Assembly: GCA_019096155.1 (NCBI GenBank)
Contig: JAHCVI010000001.1
Location: 13,541,243-13,605,242, forward strand
Length of the DNA: 64,000 nucleotides
From: Staphylotrichum longicolle
Taxonomy: Eukaryota; Ascomycota; Sordariomycetes; Sordariales; Chaetomiaceae
Direction: 5' to 3'
Shown here: piece after piece, positions 39,996 through 51,972 of the stretch
Layout: every line of letters begins with the position of its first letter
How positions within the stretch are numbered: the first letter of the stretch is position 1
Translations under genes and position numbers: made by a program
The notes under the pieces: model-generated
The model's input: only the letters and a program-made list of their open reading frames with translations
Databases searched by the model: none
Told to the model about the DNA's origin: nothing

Positions 39996-42881
39996 CTACC
40001 ACACCCATGCGCCCGCGCCCGCGGTCTCGCTGTCATCCCCGTCGCCAGCTACGTGGTCGCTATTGGATTCTCCTAAGTCAACCCTAATCATGGGTGGCTG
40101 CAATGAAGGTTGTCCCACTGAAACCTTCGGTGGTTCGGGGTACGGTGCATATTCAGGACCCGGATGCGGTCCGATCGGCCGTGTCGGCGTGGGAGGCGGT
40201 TGCGGTGACCTAGGTTTGCTGTAGCCCATGGGTTCGATGTAGCTCTCGTGCCGGCTGCGCCTGACAGTCGGCGACGCGATACTGCTCCTCTGATCACTTT
40301 CTTCGCCACGGGTGTCGAAGCCCCTGCGGAAACGCTCCGTCTCTTCTTGAAGCCGCCGCGCGCGCTTGCGATCGCGCTCAATCTTACGCTTACGCTCACT
40401 CTCACGCCGACGGCGAAGCTCTTCCAGTAGGTTAGGCTCTACTTCACGCTCCGTGTCACGGCCCTTCTCCTTATCCCGGCCAGTAGCGAATTCAGGGGAC
40501 GATTCAAGAACTGAAATTTGTGAGACGTGTCAGTATGGGCCGCGCTATGCGTAAGCGACTGAACGTAGAACATCGCGTACTTGTGGTGGAACCGGGCCCC
40601 GAAAGCGGCTCGATATAAGCGTCCCTCCGGGACAGGCGGCTTGAAGTCCGGCCGCCGTCGCTATTTGTGTCACTCTCTTCGCTGCGGGTGTCGAACCGCT
40701 TGCGCAGACGTTCCATCTCTTCCAGTTCTTGAAGCCGCTCCAGTTCGATCGCTCGTCCACTCTCGGGCTCTTCATCGCTCTCTTTGTTGCTCTTTTCCTC
40801 TCCCTCCTCGTCAGAAGCAACTTTACGAGGCGATTCGACTGGATGGCCAGTTTTAGTACAGTATACTATAATCCATGAAGAGTGACATAACCGGGGGTGC
40901 CTACCTCCGCACTCCACAAGAGCATCAGTTAACAACTGCATCTCTGCCCGCGGCAATCGATCCTCTGGAGATAAAGAATTGTCGGTCTGAGAATAGAGCC
41001 GCAAGAGTTTGCTAATACTGCTGTATCCACCCATTTCCGCTGCCGCAAATGTCGTACCCCAGGTTTCGCCAGTCGCATCGATATCGGCACCGTCAACAAT
41101 CAGTCGTTTGATCTCAGTGATATCTCCCCGAAAGGCAGCCAAATGGAGTGGGGGATCTGGATGCCAATCTAGTTCCGCCATGGGAGTTGCGGATCGCCTC
41201 TCTGCTTGCCTGAGGTCGTCTTCGGGCATGACAACGTGGTTCGAGTCCAACTCGTTGTCACTGTCCTCGACGACGAGGGGTGAGATAGCAAAAAGAGCGA
41301 GTTGCTCCATGTGTGATGCCACATGTCTCCGAAACTTGTCCCGCTCCACGACGACGATGTTGGTCGCAAGATACTGATGAGTGGGCGGGACAGAGGAGCT
41401 CTCTGTGCGTTGCTTTTCCAGGTCTGCTCTGATTTTCTCTTCCCACTCGGTACAGAACGGGCAATCAGCTGCAGGTATGAGGTCAGGTACCCTACGGCTC
41501 CCCTGGTCCAGCAACGCAGCCTCCGCATCTGGGAGCGCGGGGTGGCTCTTCTTGACGTGTGCCCGGAACATGTCGATGGACCGGAAGGGACCACTGCCAC
41601 ACAGAGCACAGCTCCAGTGGCAACGGTGATTTTGAAGTTCGTGCTCGAACCAGGAATGGCTGTCCTTGAAGAGCTGGAGGTCACACTCGTTTGGAGCCAG
41701 TGTGCAGACGTAAGATTTGAGGTCGGCAAATGCATGCCGCCTGCCAGACTGAGCGGTTAGCACAGGTTCCGTCTTCACGTAACAACAGGGAGCACTGATA
41801 CTGACCTCCATTGGCTCTCACGTTTGAAGCTTTGAATAGTGTGGCACAGAGGGCATTCAAACTCGGGCTGGCCTTTACCAACGGTCCGGAGATTCGGCAG
41901 CTCCAGAACGGCGTTTTCCTGGGCAAAGTCGGAGCGAACAGCGGAAATGTACGACACTGTATCGTCCTCTGGCTCGTCCCTAATTCCGTTGAGTTGGATT
42001 ACATTCAGAGTTGACGCTTTTGTGCCCGGGTCCGTGAAGCCCGCCTGTGACATGCGGTCTGGAATTGGGGGAAGATGCTGCTTTTTGCCTGGTGCCGCCG
42101 CGGCTGGTTCCGCAGGCGGCGACAACATGGCATTGTTGTCTCCCGGCAGGTGCTGGCTCGCCGCTAGGGAATCTTGGTGTTCTCGGCAGTACCGGAGGAA
42201 CTGGCGCCTCCAGGTATTGGCCCGGCCGAGCCGGTTGAGCAGCCACTTGGACTCGGGCTTGCTCAGCTTTGAATATTTCTCTCGCACATGGTTGATGTCG
42301 AACTGATCAGAAAAGGGATTCTCGGTTTTATGAAGCGCCTTGTTGAAGCGGTCCCTGATTGTGGCCCGCCGAATTTGCATAGACGACTTCAGCAGGCCAC
42401 GGCAGCACTCAATCGCTGCGCGGATGATTTCTTGGGCTTCGTCCTGGGGTGCTGGCTCCTCGGGGCTGCCAGGGTCCTCCAGACATAAATCATCAAGAAC
42501 AATAGAGCAGTTCTCGGACTTCCCGGACAATATGCTTGACACTATGACCGAATACATCTGTCAGTACCCTGGTATCCTGGGAGTTGGGCCCCTGAACTCA
42601 GACTTACGATCGTCCAGTGCCTCCGTCAAGTCATCCAACAGCTCGCACACCCACTTTTGAATTTCTGGGGCATTCTGGAGACGAGAGTCGAGTGAAAGCT
42701 TGGATCCTGGTGGGTGTAGGGCGCCAATATTCCGGGCCCAAAGCCCAAACCGCTCCGACACATCGAGGAGTGACTCCCTGGTCACGGTTGTGGGTGAGGT
42801 TCTCCCAGGTTCCTCGAGACATTGCTTGAGGTGCTCGATTGCGCTGGATACTGCAGCAGCTTTGTCCGATATCGACGTCAT
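39996..42881 (-). CDS. C2H2 zinc-finger/ankyrin protein
   Basis: Five exons: 42881-42608, 42557-41806, 41740-40905, 40838-40581 and 40510-39996. Phases agree for exons 2-5 (786 codons), but intron 1 (GTAAGT...CAG) does not join in phase: exon 1 ends one base into a codon while exon 2 reads from its first base, an ATG. Either a base is miscalled or translation can begin at 42557. The product (about 877 residues) starts with a helical fungal domain (FGLWARNIGALHP), then a basic helical domain, C2H2-like fingers (FECPLCHTI, WSCALCGSG, KFRRHVASHMEQLA), an ankyrin stretch (LHLAAFRGDITEIKRLI) and a charged tail. The tail has two copies of an FDTR-EESD...YIEP unit. It is divergent from the DUF7580 gene with 303 bases between start codons. 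Confidence 0.82.
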
Positions 42882-43184
42882 TTTGGCGTGATAATAGTTT
42901 GGTTTGGTGCACGCAGTGTGTAACGCGCTGGGAGTGTAGAGATAGAAAGCCGTGCCATGAGCTAGGTTCGTCAACTTCAAGACCCTGACACGCCGGAGAC
43001 AGGGCATTATTTCCAACGAAGAGAATGCAGCCTTGTGCAAGTGAAGAAGTCAAAACCCCCGCACACGTGACCGCGGGCCGCGGGCTCGTTGGCAGCTTTC
43101 ACGCCCAACCTGATGGGTTGAACTTCCGCCGCAGTTCTCACTGACAAGTTGACCGACCCCTTCGATCGCAACCTAGGCGGAGCA
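42882..43184. promoter_or_regulatory. 303-bp head-to-head promoter
   Basis: Lies between the start codons of the C2H2/ankyrin gene (minus) and the DUF7580-like gene (plus). No TATA box was seen; GC-rich runs occur near 43075. Co-regulation is inferred from arrangement only. Confidence 0.5.
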
Positions 43185-45186
43185 ATGTCGGGCTTCGAAA
43201 TTGCAGGGGTGGTTCTGGGTGCGTTTCCCATCCTTCTGTCGGCTCTGGAGCACTACCGAGGAGTTGCGAGGACGGCAGGGCTTTGGTACAACATCCGCCA
43301 GGAGCACCAGAAATGCAAGAACGAGATCAACGCCCAGCGCGTGGCCTTTATCGGCAACCTCAAGAGACTGCTTCTACCCCTTGACGTCGACGATGCCACC
43401 ATCTCTCGCCTGTTGGCTGCTCCGGGCGGGAACGAGTGGAAAGATGCAGCAATTGCGCGCCAACTCCAAGAACATCTCCGTGATTCATACCAGGTGTTTA
43501 TGGAGACAATCGAGAGCATGAGGGATGCTGCGGAGGAATTGAAGAGCGAGATGGCGGCAGACAAAGATCAGTTGCAGCTGAAGATACAGCAGGCCAAGGT
43601 CAGGCTCTTGTCTCTTGACTGGATGCATGCAACAGCTCACAACCCGACACTCACAGTCACCCAAACTCACCCTCCGGTTCAAGGAGGCACTAAACAAGCC
43701 AAACACTGCGAGAGAGTTTTACTTGTACCGCCTGCAGTTTAGCCTGGGAGAAAGCGTGCGCAAGAAGCTGTTTGATGAGATGCAGCGCTACAACGACAGG
43801 CTCCGGACTTTGTTGGAAACCAGCGATACCATTTCTCAAGCAGAGAGCACCAGGGGCACTGCGAAGCTGGCCATGATACGTGCCGCAGTGTCTGGATTCT
43901 GGAAGCAAGCTGACCAGCTGTACAAGGTGCTCTCCCAGGCGTGGAACTGCAGCTGCTGGCGCCAGCATTACGCCCACCTGCTGCTCCAAAACCGTGTTTC
44001 CGCCGAGGCACATTTTCACTTCGTGTTCTGGTCAAACTCTTACCATGTGCCAACAAATCCAGATTCCTGGCTCTGTCGCCCCGCTCGCGTCGAGGTGCGC
44101 GGTGAACCGGAACCTAGCCTTCCGATCAGGACTGCCCCTGGACCCAGGCCTCCAACTGCATCACGACCGCAATACAGAACCGCAACGCCATTGAAGCCGG
44201 CTATCGTCGTAGGAAAGACGTTACAGACTAAGGCAAACCAGAAATTAGACTCAAGGTAAGGAAGTACTCCCTTGGCCATCAGCACCGGGGTCATCTAACG
44301 ACAGTCCAGCGCGCCAACCATCACCATTACCCGTGTTGATGGGGGCTCGAGTGCGAGAAAGGAGACTTCCACTTGCACCGTAAGAGAGGAAATAAACCAA
44401 ATATCAAGCCTCTGCGCCTCATTCCGTCAGGATCTCCCACAAGCAACAAGTCACGGCTTCCTGCGCGCCCACGACAAACGTTTCTACATCTACCGCGCCG
44501 ACACCGCCGGACTCACCCCCTCCAGCACATCCACCATCACCCTCGAAAGCATCCTCCACGGCAACAACCATCCCGTCCTAACCCGCCGCCAGCGCTACAC
44601 CCTCGCCGTCACCCTGTCATCCTCCTTCGTCCAGCTCGCCGGCACGCCCTGGATCAAACCCCGCTGGACCAAGTCCGACGTCGTCTTCTTCCGCGACCCG
44701 CATGACCCCACTGCCCTGCTCCTCGAGCGGCCGTTTGTGTGCCGCGACTTTCAGGACGCTCCAGCACAGCCTGTTGAACCGCCGCTGCCGCCGCCACGGT
44801 CGGCGAAACAGGTCCAAGAGGACACCATCAGCGGTCTCGAGTCGCTGGGGATCGTGCTCCTGGAGCTCTGCTTCGGCAAGCCCATCGAGCTGCATCCCTT
44901 TTGCAAGCACGTCGTCGGGGCACAGACGCCACCGCCGCAGTCGGAGTCGGGTGTCGCGTCGTCAGGGCCGCGCTTCCTCGCTGCGCTCGAGTGGCTGAGG
45001 GATGTCACGGAGGAAGCCGGGATGGACTATGCCGAGGCCGTGGCCTGGTGCTTGGTTGGGGGCAGGATGGCGGCTGGGGGCGGGGATGGCTGGAGACGGA
45101 TCATGCTCGAGAGGGTCGTGAGGTCGTTGGAGACGTGTTGTGGTTATCTTGGGCCGACGCCGCCGGGTGCGCAGATGATCTACTAA
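43185..45186 (+). CDS. DUF7580-like fungal protein
   Basis: Three exons, 43185-43598, 43657-44255 and 44310-45186, encode 629 residues. The N-terminus, SGFEIAGVVLGAFPILLSAL, is a hydrophobic amphipathic helix of the kind that opens HeLo-like and other N-terminal domains of fungal death effectors, followed by a long helical bundle with coiled-coil segments. The C-terminal half (FLRAHDKRFYIYR, RQRYTLAVTLSSSF, WTKSDVVFF, LGIVLLELCFGKPIE) is the DUF7580-type region; the last piece looks like a degenerate protein-kinase C-lobe helix. I see no intact kinase motifs (no HRD or DFG), so it is probably a pseudokinase. An alternative acceptor six bases upstream in intron 2 would cause early stop. Role in incompatibility or defence is inference. 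Confidence 0.85.
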
Positions 45187-45846
45187 TTGTTTCTTGGGCG
45201 TGTTCTTCAATGAAAGCGCATACACCAGACGCCTTGTAGGCTGCTCTGAGGAAATTCGTTTACACATGGTGTGTCTCCCTAAACCCAACATATCGTCACC
45301 CCCTGAAACCAGTCTCCGCGGCTCGTCTTCTTCCAAGTGGGAAGGTACTGCTAACAGCTTTTGCGGCCTGGCTACCAAGTTCTCAGCGTGGTGCAATGTT
45401 CTTGTCGCTGAGGTACTTGTGAGAGCATCGGATCCTGATTTGTAACGGTCAGACTGCACGACCAGGAAGCACACAAAACGAGAGAATGACCCGGGGGTTG
45501 TCGAGAACGGGATTAATAAAGCAATAGACCGAGACGAAGAACGATCCCCGGTGGAGCAGAGACAAGCTTGGAAGCCGTTTTGATGACGCTGATCATTACC
45601 AAATAGCTGGAGACATGCTCTCATCTTCCATAGTGCCCAAGAAAAAACAGCTGGGATGAATCACTTCAGCTCTGGCGGTTGCCCCGGATATGCCCCCCAT
45701 CGTCCAGTCTATAATGTCCTCAAACATGTCCATCCTCCATTCAAAGCCACGTTGGAAACCAATTTCAAACTCCCATCCGCAAACCCAGCATTCGGCCCTG
45801 GTACCACCAAGAAACAATCTCTCCAAAAGTTCCCAAGGGCATCCCC
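45187..45846. other. Convergent intergenic region
   Basis: About 660 bases containing the 3' ends of two convergent genes. No gene supported. Confidence 0.4.
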
Positions 45847-46395
45847 TTACGCCCTGTTCCCGCACTGCGCGCAGAACGGCGTCGTGACAGCCGCGCCGCA
45901 GTGGCTGCAGTATCTCGCCCCCATGGCCGCAGCTTCCTTGGGCGGGTGAGGGGCCGCAGCCGGCGCGTGAGCAGGCTGGTAAGGCGGGGCGGCACCGGCG
46001 GCATGGTAGTGGTCGATGGGCTGGTAGGTGTAGGCGACGCTCACGGGCTGGTAGCGGCTGCGCTTGACGCAGAAGACGATGAGCAGGATCCACGCGACGA
46101 GCTTGCAGATGCCGCCGATGGCGACGCAGGCGATGCCGCCGTAGAACAGGGCGCTGTCGGAGCACGAGTACGAGTAGCGGTACGAGCTGGAGCTGTAGGA
46201 GCTCCTGCTGCAGGTGGCGTTGGCGGACCACGCGCCGACGAGGCCGCCGCCGATGATGATGAAGATGACGGCGGCGATGAAGAAGGAGATGGGCCACCAC
46301 TTTGAGAACTGGCGGCGCTGGGGGGGTGCGGCGGCGGCGGGGCCCGGGGGAGGATACGGGTATGTCGTGGGTTGGGGGTTCATTTCGTACGACAT
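45847..46395 (-). CDS. Two-helix membrane protein with zinc-ribbon tail
   Basis: A single exon of 182 residues. After a Pro/Tyr/Gln-rich head (PYPPPGPAAAAPP) come two membrane helices, WPISFFIAAVIFIIIGGGLV (about 34-53) and a second near 90-110 (GIACVAIGGICKLVAWILLI). Between them a short Ser/Tyr/Cys-rich loop with two Cys (TCSRSSY, YSCSDSA) may be disulphide bonded. The tail is Pro/Ala-rich and ends in a compact zinc-ribbon-like motif RYCSHCGAAVTTPFCAQCG with two CxxC knuckles. Both ends are probably cytosolic. Such DZANK-type tails usually bind proteins, not DNA. No specific function is known to me. The start lies in a Cys-free, clean context. Confidence 0.8.
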   Translation of the reverse strand: MSYEMNPQPTTYPYPPPGPAAAAPPQRRQFSKWWPISFFIAAVIFIIIGGGLVGAWSANATCSRSSYSSSSYRYSYSCSDSALFYGGIACVAIGGICKLVAWILLIVFCVKRSRYQPVSVAYTYQPIDHYHAAGAAPPYQPAHAPAAAPHPPKEAAAMGARYCSHCGAAVTTPFCAQCGNRA

Positions 46396-47213
46396 TTTCA
46401 GATTTTCTCGCTGGAGTGGAGGAAGCTGATTCTCGAGTTGTCGTCAAATGGTCGCGAGGAAGAACCAGACACAGAGGCGGGGAGAGAGATTGGAAACAAG
46501 AAGGTGAGAATGAAGGAGTGACAACCGACTGAAAAGAGCGAGAGAACGAGAATGAGTGACTGGTTCGAAGAGGATTTCTTACTTTTTTTTTCTCTTCATC
46601 TCCTGCACCATGAGCAGGGCGCAGGCATCAATCCCAAAAAAGCAACCACCCCGGCATGTCGTGATCTGCTTGACCCCTGGCGGCTTTAATGAGCCTTCAG
46701 CCCTGCTGTCAGTTTTGCGCCTCTTGAAACGGCGAAGCTGAGTGCTGATCCCTGCCCTGCCACCTGCGGCTTACTGCGACGAGTCTGGCTGCGGCATGGG
46801 ATTCACCCGCTCTCCGACCACGTTCGGGGCCTGATTGGTCATTGCAGCCTGATGGCCAGCCTGCTGACATCGCTTGCGCCCCCTTTCCCCACCCCAAAAA
46901 CCACCGAACAGCCACTTGCACAGCACCAGTTCCATACATACAGACCTGGCATGGATAAGGGGTCGAGTTGAATTTTCCACCATCGATCTGTTTCTGGGTT
47001 CTTGAAGAGATCAAAGAAAAATGATATGTCGTAAATATCTATCCGTGATCACAGCAAAGAGTTATGCCGGCACCCTAACTCACTCCCAGTCCCAACATAA
47101 GCCGGTACATCGACAAATGCCGTGTTGATCACGGAGAAAATCTTCGAAGTTGAGATCCACAAAAGGAATGAGTTTGTGTCCCGGTTTGACGCTTTTCTAC
47201 GCTGAACTCTGTG
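46396..47213. other. Intergenic region
   Basis: About 820 bases. No gene supported; contains the zinc-ribbon gene's promoter and the MFS gene's 3' flank. Confidence 0.4.
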
Positions 47214-49364
47214 CTACCTCCCCCGTTCGATATCTGCCTGACCCTCGACTCTGCTCCGCGGAACCGCCTTCAGACCAATATCCCCGTTCCTATCATCCAA
47301 TCCGCCAGGGTCCACCCTTGCCATCGTCACCTTTTCGAGCTTCTTGCCCGTGAGCAGACTCCAAAACCACGAGCCATGAACCACCTCATGATTCCCGTCT
47401 TTGCCAATCCACACGTTGCCCAGGAACGTCGTGATCAGCACCGCCAGCCACACGATGGGGACCACCGCGACGTACGCCCACACGATCCCAGACTTGGGGT
47501 CCGAGTGATTCGGCCCGCTCTTGTTGTTGAATACAGTCGACATGATGGTAAGGGCGATTGTGCCGCCAAACGGGAACGCAAAGGATGCCAGGCAGGTGAT
47601 GGGCGCGGTCATGCCGGGAAAATAGGCCAGGCCGTGGAGCATCCCGGGATTCATGTTGAGACCAACGCCGTATCCGGTGAGTGCCATCATGCCGTAGATG
47701 AGGTTGAGATACTCGGTCTGGCAGGCCCAAGCGATGACGGTGATGCCAACACCGGCGCTGGTCGTTCCCAGGAACAAGACTGGGATGGTTTGCCGTGGCC
47801 AAACGTTGATGAAGAACATGGCCGTGTAGACGCCAGCTGCGCAGGGTCAGTATACACTCTAAAGCGTAAAGGAGCAAGAGAACAACTTACCACCCAGCCC
47901 GGGAAGAAAGTAAAGCAGCGCGATGCCCGCGTTGCTTGCGCTGTGCCCCTGAACCAGCGTGAAGTACAGGTCCATGAAGTACATGATCGCAAACATGGCC
48001 GCGCCCGTCGCAAAGTTGATGCCCACAAGCAACCCGATATCCCTCTGCATCAGCAGCTCCCACGGCATCATCGCCTTCTGCATCGGAAAACCCTCGCCAT
48101 CACCCTTCCCGGCACCATCGCCCACTCATACACCAACCACGCGACCGCCAACACCGCCCCAACCACCAACGGGACCAAAACCTCGACCGACTCCCACGCA
48201 TACGTCCCGCCCCCCACGTGAACGCCAGCACCAACAACCCAAACCCCAACAGAAACAACGCCTGCCCGCCAAAGTCCACCGTGCTCAACCTCTCCAGAAC
48301 CTCCCACCTTCCCCTTCCTTTCCGCACCACCACCACCACCTCCTCCCCCTTCCACCCTTTGCGGCGCCACCACCACCTCCCTCGGCCCCACCAACTCCCC
48401 CTCAACAACAACACCACCAACCCCACCCCGACCACGCCCACCGGCAGGTTCACCGCAAAACACCACCGCCAGCTCGCCTGCGTCAGATACCCCCCCGGCC
48501 ACAGGCCCAATACTAAAACTGATCCCCGACACCAGCGCGAAAACCGTCCAATTCTTGGCGTACTCCGCAAGACTAACCCGATCCGCCAGGATGGTGCGCA
48601 CGCAGATGTTGATGCCCGCGGCGCCGACCCCTTGCAGCGCGCGGCCGAATAGCAGGAGGGGGAACGCCGAGGTCGGCGCCGCGGTGCAGATGGCCGACCC
48701 GACGAGGATGATCAGCAGGGCGGTCTGCAGGGTGGCGTGCCGGCCGAAGACGTCGGCGAGCTGGGCGAAGAGGGGGAGGGAGGTGGCCGAGGTGAGGTTG
48801 AAGGCCGTGATGATCCAGTTGAGTTGTTTGAGTTCGTCTGTTGTTTTTTTGGGCGAGGTGTTAGGTGGGAGCACGGTAACATGCGTTGGCGTGAAGGTGG
48901 GGAAAAGGGGGTTGTGTTTGTTTGGAAGGATGAGGGGGAGGGATAGTAGGGACAAGGGGATGATGAGAAAAAGGGGGGGAAGGGAAAGGGGCAAACGCAC
49001 TGAAATCATCGGCGATAAACTTCAACGCGGACGCAATGATGGTCGTGTCGAGGGCTTGCAGGGTAAACGGCGCAAACAAGCCGAGGATGATCTTGAGGCG
49101 GTATTTGCGACGTCGTTTCTTGTCGGCGCGCTCTTCCGGCGTCTCTTTAGGTTCCGTGTCGGCAATGGCGGGGGATTCTAGTGTTGGGGATGGGCCATCA
49201 CGAGTGGGAGGCAGAGAGGACACAGTGAGGCCCGCCCTCTCGTCTGAAAGAACCCCATTGTTACTGGCGGTTGGAGTGGTCTTCCCTGGAAGGGACTGGT
49301 CTGCGGCCTTTGACTCCTGGCGTTCCCTGTACCGCTTCCTAGCGTACTTGTACGCCAAGTACAT
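47214..49364 (-). CDS. DHA2-type MFS transporter, frame broken
   Basis: Three exons: 49364-49001, 48837-47891 and 47836-47214. An 85-residue basic cytosolic head is followed by membrane helices with the MFS signatures LDTTIIASALKFIADDFN (junction of exons 1 and 2), QLADVFGRHATLQTAL (motif A) and GRALQGVGAAGINI. It is a drug:H+ antiporter-2 type with 14 helices, exporting toxic compounds or metabolites from the plasma membrane or vacuole. Exon 2 has at least three one-base breaks: one extra in the seven-base C run at 48490-48496 (GPVAGG/YLTQ), one short in the run at 48210-48215 (FTWG/GTYAW) and one short near 48085 (VFR/MQKA). Two more may offset each other at 48340-48420. Net change of -1 fits the splice phase. 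The final third, with MNPGMLHGLAYF, reads cleanly. No adjacent metabolite cluster. Confidence 0.82.
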
Positions 49365-50258
49365 GGTGGCTGGAGATACGGTGTGAAAGAGAGCGTGGAC
49401 AGAACACAAGCAAACTCCACGATCAATGAGCGAACGTGTGGCTGCAGGACAAAAAACAGCCAAGCGGCGGCTCTTATACATTCCGTCTTACACAACATCT
49501 CCCACTCCATCTCCTGTCAACCGTCAAATGCAGGATCCGCCCACGAGGCACATCCTTTCCCCCTGCTCCGAAACCTTGTCTTGACGGCCTGAGATACGCG
49601 ATGACACCATGCACAGCCCTTCAGACAGCTAAGCTTTTCCGCCGTCTTTGCCGGTACAGGTCGTGATTGGCTCTCGAGACTAAACGTGGCCAAGCCCTTG
49701 TGGGGCCGGACCGACTTGACCGATCGCATTCCTCGGGTTCGGGGGACTCGCTTGCCAAGCCGGGCAAGCACTTCGAAATGGGTGGAGACGTGGACGGGGT
49801 TCATCCACTGGCTGTGCCTCACATGTTCCGCGCATCTGCTTCATCCCTGTTTGGTCATAAAGCCTTACCCGACCGATGCGATGAGGCCTCTCGCTTCCGC
49901 CGAAGAGTCGACTTCATGGTGTGTTGCCTGGGAGCCCTGGGCCGCTGACACGGCACATATTTCGGCAAACCACAGAAAGACGGACACCGCTTGATGCAAT
50001 GCAACATTCTATCCTTGAGTGAGTTGGAGATACTTCCGTAATAAACACTAAACGCAACCAAAAAGCCAAAGAACCACCGACAACGCTCTTGAAATGACCC
50101 GTTACCTCATGCAGAGGCGCTTCGTTTCCAACCCACCCGCCCCATGTCCCAGCGCTTGTAGGAACCCCATATCTTTTTGTATTGCTCCAGCATCGCTAGT
50201 TATTAGCGGAAAGACGTCAACGACAGAAAAAAAAAAGCAGCCATGCAAACAGTTCCCA
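49365..50258. other. Intergenic region
   Basis: About 890 bases between the MFS start and the TPS1 stop. No gene supported. Confidence 0.4.
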
Positions 50259-51972
50259 TTACTCCTCCTTCTTATCACCCGCCGCGCCCGCAACCGCCTC
50301 CTGCGTACCCTGAATGGCTTTGCTCGCGGCCCCCACAACACCCTCGGCCGCTTTCCTCAATGACAGCTTAGTCGAGCTATCCGTCTTGTTCTCCTCCCCG
50401 GCGATGCGCGTCAGCTCCGTGACGAAGCTCTGCCCCCACCAGGCGCTCGTGTACTTGAAGACATAGCGCTCCAGCTTGCGGTAGTTGGTCTCGCGCTGCT
50501 CGGGCGACATGGTGACGGCGTCGTGAATGGCGTTGGCCAGCTCCTCAGTGTTCCAGGGGTTGACGATGAGGCTGCCGTTAAGGCTCTGGGCGGCGCCCGT
50601 GAACTCGGACAGGATCATGACGCCGTGGCGTTCGCGCTGCGTAGCAATGTACTCGTACGAGACGAGGTTCATGCCGTCGCGGGTCGAGCTGACGAGACAG
50701 ACGTCGCTCATGGCGTAGAGGGCCGTCAGCTCATCGAAGGAGACCGACTGGTGGAGGAAGTGGATTGGCATGAACTCGATGGTGCCGAACCTGCCGTTGA
50801 TGCGGCCCACCAGCTCGTTGACGACGGCGCGCAGATTCTGGTACTCCTCGACGTCTTGTCTGCTGGGGACGGCGACCTGAACGAGCACAATCTTGCCGAT
50901 CCATTCGGGGTGCTCGGTGAGGAACACCTCGAGTGCGTGCAGCTTCTGGGGCACGCCCTTGATGTAGTCGAGGCGGTCGACGCCGACGATGAGCTTGACG
51001 CCTTCAAACTTGCGCTTGAGGGCGGCGATGCGGTTCTGCACCGACTGCTTCTTGAGGCCTTCGACAAACTTCTCGGGGTCGATGCCGATCGGGAAGGCGC
51101 CGACCGTAACGAATCTGCCGTTCCAGTCGACACCATTTGGCGTTGTTTGGGTGGAACTGTGGAGTTCCAGGTCAGTTTCGAATCAAAAAGGGCCTTGAAG
51201 TGGTGATGAACTCACAGTATCCTTGAGCAGCTGCTCAGGAAGTGCCTGGCGTAGTCGTACGTGTGGAAGCCAATCAGGTCGCAGTCGAGGATGCCCAGCA
51301 GCAGTTGTTCGCGCACGGGCAGGATACGATAGATCTCGCTGCTGGGGAAGGGGGTGTGGAGGAAGAAGCCAATCTTGACATCCTTCTTGGTGTTGCCAAT
51401 CTCCTCGCGCAGCATCTCGGGGAGCAGCATCAAGTGGTAGTCATGAACCCAGACCAGGTCGCCATCCTGCACGTCCTTGGCGACCTCCTTGGCGAACAGC
51501 CGGTTGACCTCACGGTATGCCGCCCACGCAGACTCGTCAAAGGTAATCTCGCCGGGGTGGTAATGGAAGAGGGGCCAGAGAATCGAGTCTGAAAGACGCG
51601 GTTTTTGTCAGCATTCCGAACACGGGCTGCGTCGGATTGGACGTGGAAGAAGGGGCTCGACTCACTGGCAAAACCGTTGTAATGGCGATCGGCCAACTCG
51701 TCATCGACAAAAACGGGGATCGCGTTGTACTTCTCCTTCAGCTGCTCCCTCATGGGCCCCGCCTCGGCCTCTGGTACCTCGAGACCAGGCCAGCCGTACC
51801 ATTGGAAGCTTGTCGTCTTGGAAAGGCCGCTCAGACCGGTGACGAGGCCGCCCGAGGACATGGAGAAGGAGTATTGGCCATCGTCGGTGCGTTTGATGGT
51901 GATGGGCAGGCGATTGGAGATGAGGAGCAGCCTGCCTGAGGAGGCGGCATGGTCTTCGACGACACCGGGCAT
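50259..51972 (-). CDS. tps1: Trehalose-6-phosphate synthase
   Basis: Three exons, 51972-51666, 51588-51216 and 51156-50259, with introns of 77 and 59 bases, give 525 residues. The enzyme joins UDP-glucose and glucose-6-phosphate to trehalose-6-phosphate in the cytosol, the first step of trehalose synthesis, and limits glycolytic influx in fungi. GT20 motifs are intact: LLISNRLPITI, GLVTGLSGL, YNGFANSILWPLFHYH (completed by splicing), VWVHDYHLMLLPEML, GFFLHTPFPSSEIYR, GVDRLDYIKG and DGMNLVSYEYIA. The start MPGVVEDH sits just before the conserved core. The C-terminal tail past residue 480 is Ala/Lys-rich and not conserved. No phosphatase domain is attached, so it is the synthase subunit only. 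Confidence 0.95.
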
